Shown: positions 8,772 through 17,094 of the stretch, one piece after another
How positions within the stretch are numbered: position 1 is the first letter of the stretch
How the letters are laid out: each line of letters opens with the position of its first letter
Origin: an uncultured Prochlorococcus sp.
Lineage (GTDB): Bacteria; Cyanobacteriota; Cyanobacteriia; PCC-6307; Cyanobiaceae
Length of the DNA stretch: 37,473 nucleotides
NCBI GenBank assembly: GCA_902621675.1
Contig: CACNMX010000011.1
Coordinates: 1 to 37,473 of the forward strand
Direction: 5' to 3'
The notes under the pieces: model-generated
What the model was told of the DNA's origin: nothing
Seen by the model: only the letters and a program-made list of their open reading frames with translations
Database searches by the model: none
Translations under genes and position numbers: made by a program

Positions 8772-9134
8772 TTAACCACCATCCACCTGACATCCAATTA
8801 GCGCTCCTGCAGTACCGCCCGCTGGTACGGCCCAAAATCTGTCTTTCCCTCTAGATGAAGATAATGCAATTCCAGCACCAAGAATACCTCCTATAACAGA
8901 ACCTTCACTACAGTCATTATCATCTATTTTTTCAGCTTTGTTTTGATCTCCACAAGGTATTACAACGTCTACCTCATAACTTTTTACGTAGCCTGGATTT
9001 GATTTCGTTCCAGGAATGTACTCTTCTCTATATTCAGTTCTTGTACAAGTTACTGATTTTGGGGTTGTTGCATTAACTTGAGCAATAGGAGAAAAACAAA
9101 ATAATAAAGCTAAATAGTGAACTTTCATCATCAT
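8772..9134 (-). CDS. Exported glycine-zipper-like protein, unknown function
   Basis: The 120-residue product has a signal peptide: Met-Met-Met-Lys, a hydrophobic core (LALLFCFSPIA) and a likely cleavage after VNA at 22. The mature part has four cysteines (30, 61, 75, 115), compatible with disulfides outside the cytoplasm. Residues 79-115 are Gly/Ala-rich (SVIGGILGAGIALSSS and VPAGGTAGALIGC), resembling glycine-zipper or Rick_17kDa-type segments of envelope proteins. Three consecutive ATG codons make the exact start uncertain by two codons. It abuts ruvA. I do not recognise a named family; periplasmic or outer-membrane association is inferred. Confidence 0.75.
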   Translation of the reverse strand: MMMKVHYLALLFCFSPIAQVNATTPKSVTCTRTEYREEYIPGTKSNPGYVKSYEVDVVIPCGDQNKAEKIDDNDCSEGSVIGGILGAGIALSSSRGKDRFWAVPAGGTAGALIGCQVDGG

Positions 9135-9152
9135 TTTTAATCTAATAATATT

Positions 9153-10043
9153 CTATGTCCTTTTGATAATTTTGGTAGTAGATATAATAGTTCCTAATAA
9201 AACTAGTGAGGCGCCTAATAAAAAATTTATATTTATTATTTCACTAAAAAACAAAATCCCCCAAATTGAACCAAATAAAACTTGTAAATAATTAATTATT
9301 GATGCTTCAGAAGCAGGTAAATTTTTTAATCCTATAGTTAAGAAAGTCTGACCTAATTGGGTAAATAAGCCAATTCCTAATATCCAAACTAACTCACTCC
9401 AATTTGGGGTAACCCAATTGATTATTACAATTGGTAATAGAGTTATAAAAGAAACAAGTGGAAAATATTCAATAATTACATAAATATCTTCACTAAATGA
9501 AAGTTTTTTAACTGTAACGTATGCTAATGCGGTGCAGATTGCTCCAAGAAATGCTATCAAAATCGAAATAATTTCAATTTCTACGTTTATATTTGATAAT
9601 TGGCTTGGATTCAATATTACTAGTATTCCAATCCAGGCAATAATTAAAGCAAAAATTATATTACGTGTTATTTTTTCGTTTATAAATATGCCAGCAAATA
9701 TAGATATAAAAATAGGATATGTGTACTGAATGACTGTTGATATACTAAGAGGCATATTTCTTATCGCATAAAAAATACAAACTAAAGCTAAAGTTCCTAA
9801 AAAACCTCTTAGGATAAGTAGGGGTCTATTTTTGCCCCAAGGATTTATATTTTTTTTATTAATTATTAATAATGTAATTATTAAACTTAACAATGACCTG
9901 AATAAAACTAATTCATAAATAGGTATCCTTTTATCAATATTTTTTACGCACAAAGTCATCAAACTGAAGAAGAATGAGGCAAATACCAAATTATACTTTT
10001 TTAATGAATTGAGTTTTTTTTCTAATTCTTCGATATTTATCAT
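9153..10043 (-). CDS. EamA/DMT-superfamily permease
   Basis: The 296-residue protein has about ten hydrophobic segments in two halves, the EamA repeat arrangement (for example YNLVFASFFFSLMTLCVKN in the first half and ILIAFLGAICTALAYVTVK in the second). The second EamA repeat contains the typical PASEASIINYLQVLFG. Such transporters export amino acids, metabolites or other small molecules across the inner membrane; the substrate cannot be read from sequence. It lies 18 bases upstream of the exported-protein gene on the same strand and is divergent from dnaG. Confidence 0.88.
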   Translation of the reverse strand: MINIEELEKKLNSLKKYNLVFASFFFSLMTLCVKNIDKRIPIYELVLFRSLLSLIITLLIINKKNINPWGKNRPLLILRGFLGTLALVCIFYAIRNMPLSISTVIQYTYPIFISIFAGIFINEKITRNIIFALIIAWIGILVILNPSQLSNINVEIEIISILIAFLGAICTALAYVTVKKLSFSEDIYVIIEYFPLVSFITLLPIVIINWVTPNWSELVWILGIGLFTQLGQTFLTIGLKNLPASEASIINYLQVLFGSIWGILFFSEIININFLLGASLVLLGTIISTTKIIKRT

Positions 10044-10091
10044 TTAAAAAAAATAATTTTATTGTGAAATTAAGTGGATTCTTATTTGATT

Positions 10092-10120
10092 TTGACCTAT
10101 AACAAATAAATCATTATTTA
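10092..10120 (+). promoter_or_regulatory. Candidate dnaG promoter
   Basis: TTGACC at 10092-10097 and TATTTA at 10115-10120 are 17 bases apart, a plausible sigma70-type promoter ending about 20 bases before the dnaG ATG. The -10 match is moderate in an AT-rich background. Confidence 0.4.
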
Positions 10121-10139
10121 TTTTTCGATAATAATCTCA

Positions 10140-12173
10140 ATGGTTCATTCTATACATCCAAGAACTATTCAAGAGGTTAAGGAAAAAGCAGATATTGTTG
10201 ACGTTATATCTGAACATATTGTTCTGAAGAAGAAAGGCAAAGAATTTGTTGGGATTTGCCCTTTTCATGATGATACCAAGCCATCTATGACAGTATCACC
10301 TAATAAACAATTTTATTATTGTTTTTCTTGTGGTGCTGGTGGTAACTCTATTAAATTTTTAATGGAATTTACTCGTGCAAATTTTTCAGATGTTGTACTT
10401 TCTCTTGCCAAAAAAAATAATATTAATGTTGAAAATCTAGAGGGACCCCAAGTAGAAGCTTATAAAAAACAATTATCTAGAAAGGAAGAGCTTTATAAAA
10501 TATTAAGAGTCACTAAAAATTGGTTTAAGACTCAATTAAATAATTCTTTTGGTGTTGAAGCTATGAAATATTTAATATCAAAGAGAAACTTGAGTAACAA
10601 GATTATTGATAACTTTGAATTAGGTTTTGCCCCAAATTCATGGAATGATTTATTTAACTATCTATCCAAGGTAGAAAAATTTCCTATCAATTTAATATTA
10701 GCTTCAGGCCTTGCAATTTCTAAAGATAATTCTGACAAGATTTATGATCGTTTTAGAAATAGATTAATTGTTCCAATACATGATATGCAGGGAAGAGTAG
10801 TTGCTTTTGGAGGAAGATCTCTTGATGGTCAGGAACCTAAATACCTTAATTCTCCTGAATCAGAGATATTTGAAAAGGGCAAAATGTTGTTTGCATTCGA
10901 AAAAGCTTCTAGCAATATTAGGAAAAGAGATAAAGCTATTATTGTTGAAGGCTACTTTGATGTTATTTCTCTTCATTCAAAGGGTATTACTAATTCTGTG
11001 GCTTCTCTCGGTACCGCATTAAATAAGTATCAAATTTCCCAACTATGTAGATGTACAGATAATAAAAATATAATTTTGAATTTTGATTCTGATAATGCAG
11101 GTATCTTAGCTACAAAAAGAGTAATTAAAGAAGTCGAGAGTCTATCCATTTATGATCAAATTAATCTTAAGATACTTCAACTTATTGATTTTAAAGATCC
11201 TGACGAATATTTAAATAGTCATACTCCTGAAGATTATTTTAATTTAATTGATAATTCATCCTTTTGGATTGATTGGGAGATTGATCAGATCTTTAAAGAT
11301 AAAGATTTAACTAAATCTGAAATTTTCCAGAGTGTTATTTCTTCATTGGTAAAATTGTTGAGTAAACTACCTCAATCATCAACCAGAACTCATTATCTAC
11401 AAAAAGTTTCCGAAAAATTAAGTAAGGGACAAGCTAGGTTAGCAATACAGTTTGAACAAGATTTAAGAAATCAAGTAAAGGGATTTCGTTGGCATGGTAG
11501 ATCAAAAAAATTTGATCAACCAAATGAAATTTCCCGACGGGAGAAAAATGAATCGGAAATAATTTTTTATTATTTACATTGTCCAGATCTTAGGCTATTT
11601 ATTCGTGATGAATTTCTCAAAAGAGAAATTAATCGTTTTAATACTAGTTACATTCAAATTTTATGGGAAGCTATTTCAAAAATTGAACAAAATAATTTAG
11701 GTTTAAACTACTTAAATGATTTAAAACAATCAAATAGTCAAAATCTTCATAAAGATTTTTCTTCTATTAACTTAATTTCACTTCTGCCTGATTACTTATC
11801 TCTCAATAATCCTGAATCATCAAATAAAATTAATATTTTTATTAATCCAAATGAGTTGTTTTTAACATTGCTGAGTAATCCAAAAGACAATTTATTAGGA
11901 ACATTATCACTTCTTGAGAAATATAATTCTCTTAAAAGATGTAGACACTTAATTGAATCTTGGGGATCTCAAAGATTAAAAACATTAGAAAATTGTATAT
12001 CTATTTTAATTGATAATCCTTCTTCAGGTTCTTCAAATACAAATAAAGAGATAGATGATCTTTTTAAGGATTTAAACTCAGATGCGATCAAATTTCAGGA
12101 ATTATATTACTTAGAAAGGCAACATATTAATTTTTTAGATAAACAACGTTGTGGCAATTTCATCGCTAGTTAA
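10140..12173 (+). CDS. dnaG: DNA primase
   Basis: DnaG makes RNA primers at the fork. The N-terminal CHC2 zinc ribbon uses Cys40, His43, Cys61 and Cys64 (CPFHDD... and CFSCGAGG). The TOPRIM core has Glu270 in IIVEGYFDVISLH and Asp316/Asp318 in NFDSDNAG. The C-terminal 230 residues form a divergent helicase-interaction region rich in Asn, Ser and Leu. Its 677 aa slightly exceed E. coli DnaG (581), as is common in cyanobacteria. It is convergent with the HExxH-protein gene, 16 bases away. Confidence 0.96.
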   Translation: MVHSIHPRTIQEVKEKADIVDVISEHIVLKKKGKEFVGICPFHDDTKPSMTVSPNKQFYYCFSCGAGGNSIKFLMEFTRANFSDVVLSLAKKNNINVENLEGPQVEAYKKQLSRKEELYKILRVTKNWFKTQLNNSFGVEAMKYLISKRNLSNKIIDNFELGFAPNSWNDLFNYLSKVEKFPINLILASGLAISKDNSDKIYDRFRNRLIVPIHDMQGRVVAFGGRSLDGQEPKYLNSPESEIFEKGKMLFAFEKASSNIRKRDKAIIVEGYFDVISLHSKGITNSVASLGTALNKYQISQLCRCTDNKNIILNFDSDNAGILATKRVIKEVESLSIYDQINLKILQLIDFKDPDEYLNSHTPEDYFNLIDNSSFWIDWEIDQIFKDKDLTKSEIFQSVISSLVKLLSKLPQSSTRTHYLQKVSEKLSKGQARLAIQFEQDLRNQVKGFRWHGRSKKFDQPNEISRREKNESEIIFYYLHCPDLRLFIRDEFLKREINRFNTSYIQILWEAISKIEQNNLGLNYLNDLKQSNSQNLHKDFSSINLISLLPDYLSLNNPESSNKINIFINPNELFLTLLSNPKDNLLGTLSLLEKYNSLKRCRHLIESWGSQRLKTLENCISILIDNPSSGSSNTNKEIDDLFKDLNSDAIKFQELYYLERQHINFLDKQRCGNFIAS

Positions 12174-12189
12174 TACAAAAATTTTTAAT

Positions 12190-12657
12190 TTATAGACAGT
12201 ATTTCTTAATCAAGTTTTTAACTTTTTTGGGTTTATCTTCAAGAACATAAGCTTCTACCTCTTTCTCATAAGTCCCAGAAAAATTTGTACTAGAGAACTC
12301 TAATGCTTTTCTTTTACTTTGATGCAATTTGCTTTCTAATTTTTTTATATCCCCTATTGTTTTATTGTTATTACATTTTTGTATCGCATGAGTTGCTTCG
12401 TGTCTTAATGCTTTTCTTATCGCCCTTTCTGTTTTGAAGTTATCTTTATTTGGTTGTTGATTCTTATTTCTATAATTTGTTTTCTTTTTTGCATTTTCAG
12501 TACATATTATTATTTTATTTTCTTTAAAATTATGTAGCCCTTTTATTTCTTTGTTTAATAGGCATTCAATTTTATTTTCTTCAACTATGTAGTTTGATTT
12601 AATTAATAAGTTAAGAATCTCTTTATCTAATTTGCTCAAAAATAATACAAATTCCAT
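12190..12657 (-). CDS. Small HExxH-motif protein, putative metalloprotease, in the umuDC operon
   Basis: This basic 155-residue protein is not recognised as a named family. Residues 81-94 read RKALRHEATHAIQK and include HEATH (86-90), a perfect HExxH zinc-peptidase motif inside a predicted helix. Forty-five residues after His90, EKEVEAYVLEDKP (131-143) places Glu135 where gluzincins or ImmA/IrrE-like peptidases carry a third ligand in an ExEA helix. No signal peptide or membrane span is seen, so a cytosolic location is likely. The ATG lies 10 bases after the umuC stop on the same strand, so it is the probable third gene of an SOS-type operon. Enzyme activity is inferred from motif only; a chance HExxH in a DNA-binding helix remains possible. 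Confidence 0.75.
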   Translation of the reverse strand: MEFVLFLSKLDKEILNLLIKSNYIVEENKIECLLNKEIKGLHNFKENKIIICTENAKKKTNYRNKNQQPNKDNFKTERAIRKALRHEATHAIQKCNNNKTIGDIKKLESKLHQSKRKALEFSSTNFSGTYEKEVEAYVLEDKPKKVKNLIKKYCL

Positions 12658-12667
12658 TTCATTTTGT

Positions 12668-13954
12668 TTACTTCACTATAGTTGGGATTTGTTCTATATC
12701 AGTTGTAGATGAGCGACTTAAGAAATTCTTATTCATCTTCCAACTTTGTGGATTTTTTGTAATGGCCCATGTAATTGCATTGTTATTAAATCTTTTATTT
12801 AAAAAATCAATCGTTCTCATAAGATTTGCTGATTTTTTTAAGTCTTTCTGAGATTTGTAATTGATAACTGATTGCTGTAAGTATTCGCTATTAGTTAAAT
12901 CCTGCATTAAAACACCAGCTTTTGAGAATTTATATTTGGGATTATAAATTTCTTCAGACAATTCAACTACTATTTTTAAAATTTTATTTGTGTCATCTGT
13001 TGCATTTGTAAGTTTTCTATGAGCACTTCTTTGATAATTTTGACTTGAATATTTACTGGTTCTGGCAAATACTCTAATATCAGATGATTGCAAATTCTGA
13101 CTTCTCATTTTTTCAGAGGCTTTTATTGCGTGAGTTGCTAGTGCTTGAGTTAAGTCTTCTAATTTTGTGATAGGCGTGCCGAAACTCCTGCTCACCTGAA
13201 TTTCTTTTTTTGATTTCTTGTTTTTTTCTATGGGCAGGCATCTATAGCCTTTTAGTTCTAATTGCAGTCTTTTCCCTACGATGCCTAATTTCTTAATGAT
13301 TTCATTTTCTTCCATATCTCTTAGTTCTCTCGCATTTTTAATACCTTTACTTTGCAACCAATTAGAGGTTTGTTTCCCGACTCCCCATATCTTATCTATA
13401 CTAATTCTTTTCAAATAATTATTCTCATTTTCGGTTCTAGCTAAATCAAATATTCCAGCTGAATAATCAATATTTTTAGCTAGTTTATTAGCAATTTTTG
13501 CTCTTACTTTATTTTCTCCTATTCCTACTGTTATGGTAATCCCTAGATTCTGATATATTAATGATCTCATGCTTCTTGCCCAAGGATATAGATTTTCATC
13601 ATTAGGTCTAGAAATCGAGACGAATGCTTCGTCAATAGAATAAATTTCTATTTGTTCACAGTAATTTTTCAGTAAATTCATTAGTCTTCTGCTCATATCC
13701 CCATAGAGCGAGTAGTTTGAGCTTAAGACTGTTACATCTAATTTATTTAGTCTTTCTTTAACCTTAAAATACGGAGTTCCCATTTTAATTTTTAAAGCTC
13801 GCGCTTCAGGGCTTCTTGCAATGATACATCCGTCATTATTAGATAAAATTACTACTGGTTTATTTCTCAAATGAGGATTAATATTTTGTTCACATGACGC
13901 GTAAAAATTATTAGCATCTATAAGAGCTATTGCATCAATATTTGAAATTCTCAT
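12668..13954 (-). CDS. umuC: DNA polymerase V catalytic subunit UmuC (Y family)
   Basis: UmuC performs error-prone translesion synthesis with processed UmuD. The palm holds Asp13 in LIDANNFYASCE and Asp108-Glu109 in YSIDEAF; Tyr18 occupies the steric-gate position. The helix-hairpin-helix region (IDKIWGVGKQTSNWLQ) and little-finger domain (EIQVSRSFGTPI) follow, and the end matches the UmuC-type DUF4113 tail (INFLNKRF-like, then QSWKMNKNFLS). At 428 aa it is complete. Its ATG overlaps the umuD stop in ATGA, indicating translational coupling. Confidence 0.96.
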   Translation of the reverse strand: MRISNIDAIALIDANNFYASCEQNINPHLRNKPVVILSNNDGCIIARSPEARALKIKMGTPYFKVKERLNKLDVTVLSSNYSLYGDMSRRLMNLLKNYCEQIEIYSIDEAFVSISRPNDENLYPWARSMRSLIYQNLGITITVGIGENKVRAKIANKLAKNIDYSAGIFDLARTENENNYLKRISIDKIWGVGKQTSNWLQSKGIKNARELRDMEENEIIKKLGIVGKRLQLELKGYRCLPIEKNKKSKKEIQVSRSFGTPITKLEDLTQALATHAIKASEKMRSQNLQSSDIRVFARTSKYSSQNYQRSAHRKLTNATDDTNKILKIVVELSEEIYNPKYKFSKAGVLMQDLTNSEYLQQSVINYKSQKDLKKSANLMRTIDFLNKRFNNNAITWAITKNPQSWKMNKNFLSRSSTTDIEQIPTIVK

Positions 13955-14367
13955 AAATAGCTATGTATTGAATAAATAACAACTCCCCATATCTGTACAT
14001 CAATATGGTTTTTAAATCTAAAATCTGGATAATTATGATTTTCTGCTTTTAAATATAATTCATTATTTTTTATAGATAATCTTTTTATTGTAAATTCTCC
14101 GTCTATCATTGCAATGATGATATTCCCTGGCCTGGCTGTTAAGCTCTTGTCTACTATTATTAAATCTTTATCTTTAATTCCTGCATTTATCATTGAGTCA
14201 CCTTTAACTCTAAGAAAAAAAGTGCTAAACGGATTAGATATTAAATGTTCGTTTAAATCAATATTTTCTTCTGTATAGTCATCTGCAGGAGAAGGAAACC
14301 CTGCTGATACCGAATCAGTTAATAAGGGGATTTTAAATTTTTTAGTAGTTGAATCAGAAGAATCCAA
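13951..14367 (-). CDS. umuD: UmuD-type self-cleaving S24 peptidase, pol V accessory subunit
   Basis: This LexA-like protein is expected to cleave itself when RecA filaments form, giving UmuD' for pol V. The cleavage dipeptide is Ala22-Gly23 in SAGFPSPADDY (E. coli has Cys-Gly in the same context). The catalytic pair is Ser58 in KGDSMINAG and Lys95 in GEFTIKRL. At 138 aa it matches E. coli UmuD (139). There is no DNA-binding domain, so it is not LexA. The only usable start is TTG at 14367; no ATG or GTG occurs before the cleavage site. The LexA-box-like palindrome lies 12 bases upstream. Confidence 0.95.
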   Translation of the reverse strand: MDSSDSTTKKFKIPLLTDSVSAGFPSPADDYTEENIDLNEHLISNPFSTFFLRVKGDSMINAGIKDKDLIIVDKSLTARPGNIIIAMIDGEFTIKRLSIKNNELYLKAENHNYPDFRFKNHIDVQIWGVVIYSIHSYL

Positions 14368-14379
14368 GGTTAAATTAAT

Positions 14380-14393
14380 AGTATATATGTACT
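14380..14393 (-). promoter_or_regulatory. LexA-box-like palindrome overlapping the umuD promoter
   Basis: On the minus strand this reads AGTACATATATACT, i.e. AGTAC-N4-ATACT: a 14-bp inverted repeat with one mismatch to AGTAC-N4-GTACT. Cyanobacterial LexA sites have been described with a consensus close to RGTACNNNDGTWCB, which this meets except for one base. Its last six bases, TATACT, would double as a -10 element, so bound repressor would block RNA polymerase. The predicted transcript then starts about 14373, only a few bases before TTG 14367. Confidence 0.65.
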
Positions 14394-14465
14394 ATATAGC
14401 AAAAAATTAAAAAATAGTTAGTTATTGAACTTTTATAGATTAATTTTAGATTGAATCTAATCTTT

Positions 14466-14882
14466 TTAAGAACGATGATAAGGGGAGTTGTTAGATATAG
14501 AAATAGCTCTATAGATTTGCTCGATTAGGATTAATCTAGCTAGTTCATGAGGAAAAGTTAAAGGAGATAGGCTCAGTAAAAGATCTGATTTTTCTTTTAT
14601 ATCTGAACTAACTCCATCAGTATCACCAATTAAGAAATTAATTTTTTTATTTTTAAAATTCAAGAGTAAGGCACATAGTTCAACTGAATTAAACTGTTTT
14701 CCTTCTTCACTTAGGCAGATAATAATATTGTTATTGGATCTAAGATTATTTAAATTAAAAGTCTTTAACTCATTAATAACAAGTTCAGGCATTCTTTTTT
14801 TGTATTGATTAATTCCATCTCTAATCCAAAGTTTCTTTATTTTGCCGATAGCATAAATTGCTAATCTATTACTCTGAAGCAT
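14466..14882 (-). CDS. rlmH: 23S rRNA pseudouridine-1915 N3-methyltransferase
   Basis: This SPOUT methyltransferase modifies the A-site loop of 23S rRNA helix 69. Visible family features are the N-terminal [37 protein letters not shown], the SAM-binding knot residues [11 protein letters not shown] (about 82-92) and [24 protein letters not shown], ending in SPYHRS, the conserved C-terminal YH(R/K). The 138 aa are near the usual 155. It starts at ATG 14882, 19 bases after a small protein gene. The umuD cassette follows after 98 bases that contain its own promoter-like site. Confidence 0.93.
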   Translation of the reverse strand: MLQSNRLAIYAIGKIKKLWIRDGINQYKKRMPELVINELKTFNLNNLRSNNNIIICLSEEGKQFNSVELCALLLNFKNKKINFLIGDTDGVSSDIKEKSDLLLSLSPLTFPHELARLILIEQIYRAISISNNSPYHRS

Positions 14883-14901
14883 AAGAAAATATTAAAACTT
14901 A

Positions 14902-15240
14902 TTATTCATCAAGAAGATAATTAAATTCATCATATAGTTCCTCTTCGGTTGTTAATTTCTTGGATAAATTATGTTTTTTAGAACTCATATTAATTTGATT
15001 AATCTCACTTTCTCTTAGTGAGTTATTAATATTAGAAGTCTCTTCTAAAGATTCTGAATTATCAATTAACGAATAAAAAATTTTATTGGGATCTTTTGTA
15101 TTAAGTGGATTGGTGATTAAATTATCATTATTAGTTATATCTTTATAATTATTAATATTTATATTTTTACTTTCGTTATTTAAATTTTTCTTTTTTTTTA
15201 AATTATTGAGTTTATATAAATTTTTTTTTGATAAGCTCAT
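14902..15240 (-). CDS. Asn/Lys-rich low-complexity protein, unknown
   Basis: A 112-residue ORF begins at ATG 15240. Residues 1-85 are dominated by Asn, Lys, Ser and Ile with no recognisable fold. Only the last 20 residues, KLTTEEELYDEFNYLLDE, look constrained: acidic and probably helical. No signal peptide or membrane span is seen. It is 19 bases upstream of rlmH and divergent from ksgA. The short acidic tail may be a docking motif with a disordered arm; this is inference only. It could be over-called, but the tight spacing with rlmH supports a real gene. Confidence 0.6.
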   Translation of the reverse strand: MSLSKKNLYKLNNLKKKKNLNNESKNININNYKDITNNDNLITNPLNTKDPNKIFYSLIDNSESLEETSNINNSLRESEINQINMSSKKHNLSKKLTTEEELYDEFNYLLDE

Positions 15241-15296
15241 GATATAAAGTATTAAGTAAATTCATATTTAATTTAAACATATTATTTATCTTTTAG

Positions 15297-16121
15297 ATGA
15301 ATTCTAAAAACTATCATCAAAAAAAAAGATTTGGACAACACTGGTTGGTAAATAAAAAAATATTAGAAAAAATTAAAGAAATTGCTGTTCTTAATGAAAA
15401 TGACTTTATTTTAGAAATTGGTCCTGGTAAAGGAGCTTTAACATCTAAGTTGTTAGATTCAGAAATTAAAAAATTACATGCAATTGAATTAGATAAAGAT
15501 TTAATAAATTTATTAAATGATAAATTCAATAATAATGATAAGTTTTCACTTCAGCAGGGAGATATTCTTTCTGTAAATTTAGATTCGATTAATAAGAAGA
15601 TTACAAAAGTTATTGCAAATATTCCTTACAATATAACTGGCCCAATATTGGATATTTTTATAGGTCGATTGGGCATTATAAGAAACTATAATTACGAAAA
15701 AATAATATTTTTGATGCAGAAAGACGTTGTAGATAGGATTTTGTCAAAAGAAGGGAGTCCCAATGCTGGTGCGCTTAGTATAAGAATGCAACTATTATCA
15801 AAAATAAAAAGAATATGTGATGTGCCGCCTTCATCATTTAGTCCGCCTCCAAAAGTTTTTTCTTCTTTAGTGGTTTTCGAACCAATTAAAAATGATTTAA
15901 GATTAAATATTAGTCTAGAAAAATATATAGATAAACTTCTTCGGATTTCATTTAATTCAAGAAGAAAAATGCTTAGAAATACTCTTAATTCAATACTTTC
16001 AAATGAAGAGATAAATGAATTATCTGAATCTTCAAAAGTTTGTTTTAATTTAAGACCACAAGATATTTCAATTGACCAATGGATTAAGCTTGCAGAAAAT
16101 TGTATTAAAATTAAAAAATAA
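15297..16121 (+). CDS. rsmA: 16S rRNA dimethyladenosine transferase
   Basis: RsmA (KsgA) dimethylates A1518 and A1519 of 16S rRNA late in 30S assembly. The start [11 protein letters not shown] (9-19), SAM motif [12 protein letters not shown] (38-49), HAIELDKDL (61-69) and catalytic NIPYNITGP (108-116) are all present, and [17 protein letters not shown] is the typical C-terminal domain entry. At 274 aa it is complete. ATG 15297 is 56 bases from the divergent gene; ispE begins 12 bases after its stop, a common cyanobacterial pairing. Confidence 0.97.
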   Translation: MNSKNYHQKKRFGQHWLVNKKILEKIKEIAVLNENDFILEIGPGKGALTSKLLDSEIKKLHAIELDKDLINLLNDKFNNNDKFSLQQGDILSVNLDSINKKITKVIANIPYNITGPILDIFIGRLGIIRNYNYEKIIFLMQKDVVDRILSKEGSPNAGALSIRMQLLSKIKRICDVPPSSFSPPPKVFSSLVVFEPIKNDLRLNISLEKYIDKLLRISFNSRRKMLRNTLNSILSNEEINELSESSKVCFNLRPQDISIDQWIKLAENCIKIKK

Positions 16122-16133
16122 AAATTTAAGTAT

Positions 16134-17069
16134 ATGCAAGATTTAGCTAAAAAGAAAATTAATATAAAATCTCCTGCCAAAATAAATTTGCACCTTGAAG
16201 TTATTGGTAAAAGAGAGGATGGATTTCATGAGTTAGCAATGATTATGCAAAATATTGATCTTTCTGATTATTTGGAATTTGAAATTAATAATGAAGGTCT
16301 AATTAAACTTGAGTCTGATTGTAATGATTTAAGCTTATCTGATGATAACTTAATTGTTAAATCGGCAAATCTTTTAAGAAAAAAATCAAATATAGATTAC
16401 GGTGCGAATATATTTTTAAGAAAAAATATTCCAATTGGCGCAGGATTAGCTGGTGGATCCAGTAATGCAGCAGCAACATTAATTGGTCTTAATAAGTTAT
16501 GGGGTTTGAACTTAGATCAAGAAACATTATGTTCATTAGCATCAAGTTTAGGATCTGATATTCCCTTTTTTATAAATGGTGGTATTCAATTATGTTTTGG
16601 AAGAGGAGAAATTTTGGAGAAATTAGATTCAAACTTTGAATATGGAGTAATTCTTTTAAAAAATCGAAATGTATCAGTATCTACAGCTGAAACTTATAAA
16701 AATTATAGTAATAGATTTGGTGATCAATATCTTACTGATAGAGAAATGATTGAGAACATAAGAAAAAATTTAAGAGATAATGGTTTAAATAACTTAAATT
16801 TTAATGATCAACATTCATCTATTAAAAATGATTTGCAGTTAGTTGTTGAAAATGAAAATGATTCTGTAAAGCAGGCATTATATTTACTTTCTAAATTAGA
16901 AAATTGTCTCACATTTTCAATGAGTGGATCAGGACCTACATGCTTTGCACTCTTTAAAGATATTGATATTGCTAAAAAAGAATTAACTGCAAATTATAAA
17001 TTATTTAGAAATAAAGGTTATGATTCATGGGTTTGCACTTTCCTTGAAAAGGGAATAACATTTATTTAA
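16134..17069 (+). CDS. ispE: 4-diphosphocytidyl-2-C-methyl-D-erythritol kinase
   Basis: IspE phosphorylates CDP-methylerythritol in the MEP isoprenoid pathway, supplying carotenoids, phytol and quinones. This GHMP kinase shows Lys16 in SPAKINLHLEV, the phosphate-binding loop GAGLAGGSSNAA (102-113), Asp142 in GSDIPFF and a C-terminal MSGSGPTCFALF glycine motif. Its 311 aa are normal. An internal stretch around 205-230 is Asn-rich. It follows rsmA by 12 bases, with a DUF3082 gene 25 bases after. Confidence 0.97.
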   Translation: MQDLAKKKINIKSPAKINLHLEVIGKREDGFHELAMIMQNIDLSDYLEFEINNEGLIKLESDCNDLSLSDDNLIVKSANLLRKKSNIDYGANIFLRKNIPIGAGLAGGSSNAAATLIGLNKLWGLNLDQETLCSLASSLGSDIPFFINGGIQLCFGRGEILEKLDSNFEYGVILLKNRNVSVSTAETYKNYSNRFGDQYLTDREMIENIRKNLRDNGLNNLNFNDQHSSIKNDLQLVVENENDSVKQALYLLSKLENCLTFSMSGSGPTCFALFKDIDIAKKELTANYKLFRNKGYDSWVCTFLEKGITFI

Positions 17070-17094
17070 AAATTTTTTTATAAAAAAATATATT

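Noticed and set aside
14446..14460. Perfect inverted repeat TTAGATT-G-AATCTAA after rlmH
   Set aside because: As an RNA hairpin it leaves only about a 5-bp AT stem and no adjacent T-run on the minus strand; not good enough for a terminator or a named operator.
15692..16180. 162-codon open frame on the minus strand
   Set aside because: It lies fully antisense to rsmA and the start of ispE, both with intact motifs; its translation has no domain features and reflects AT-rich composition.
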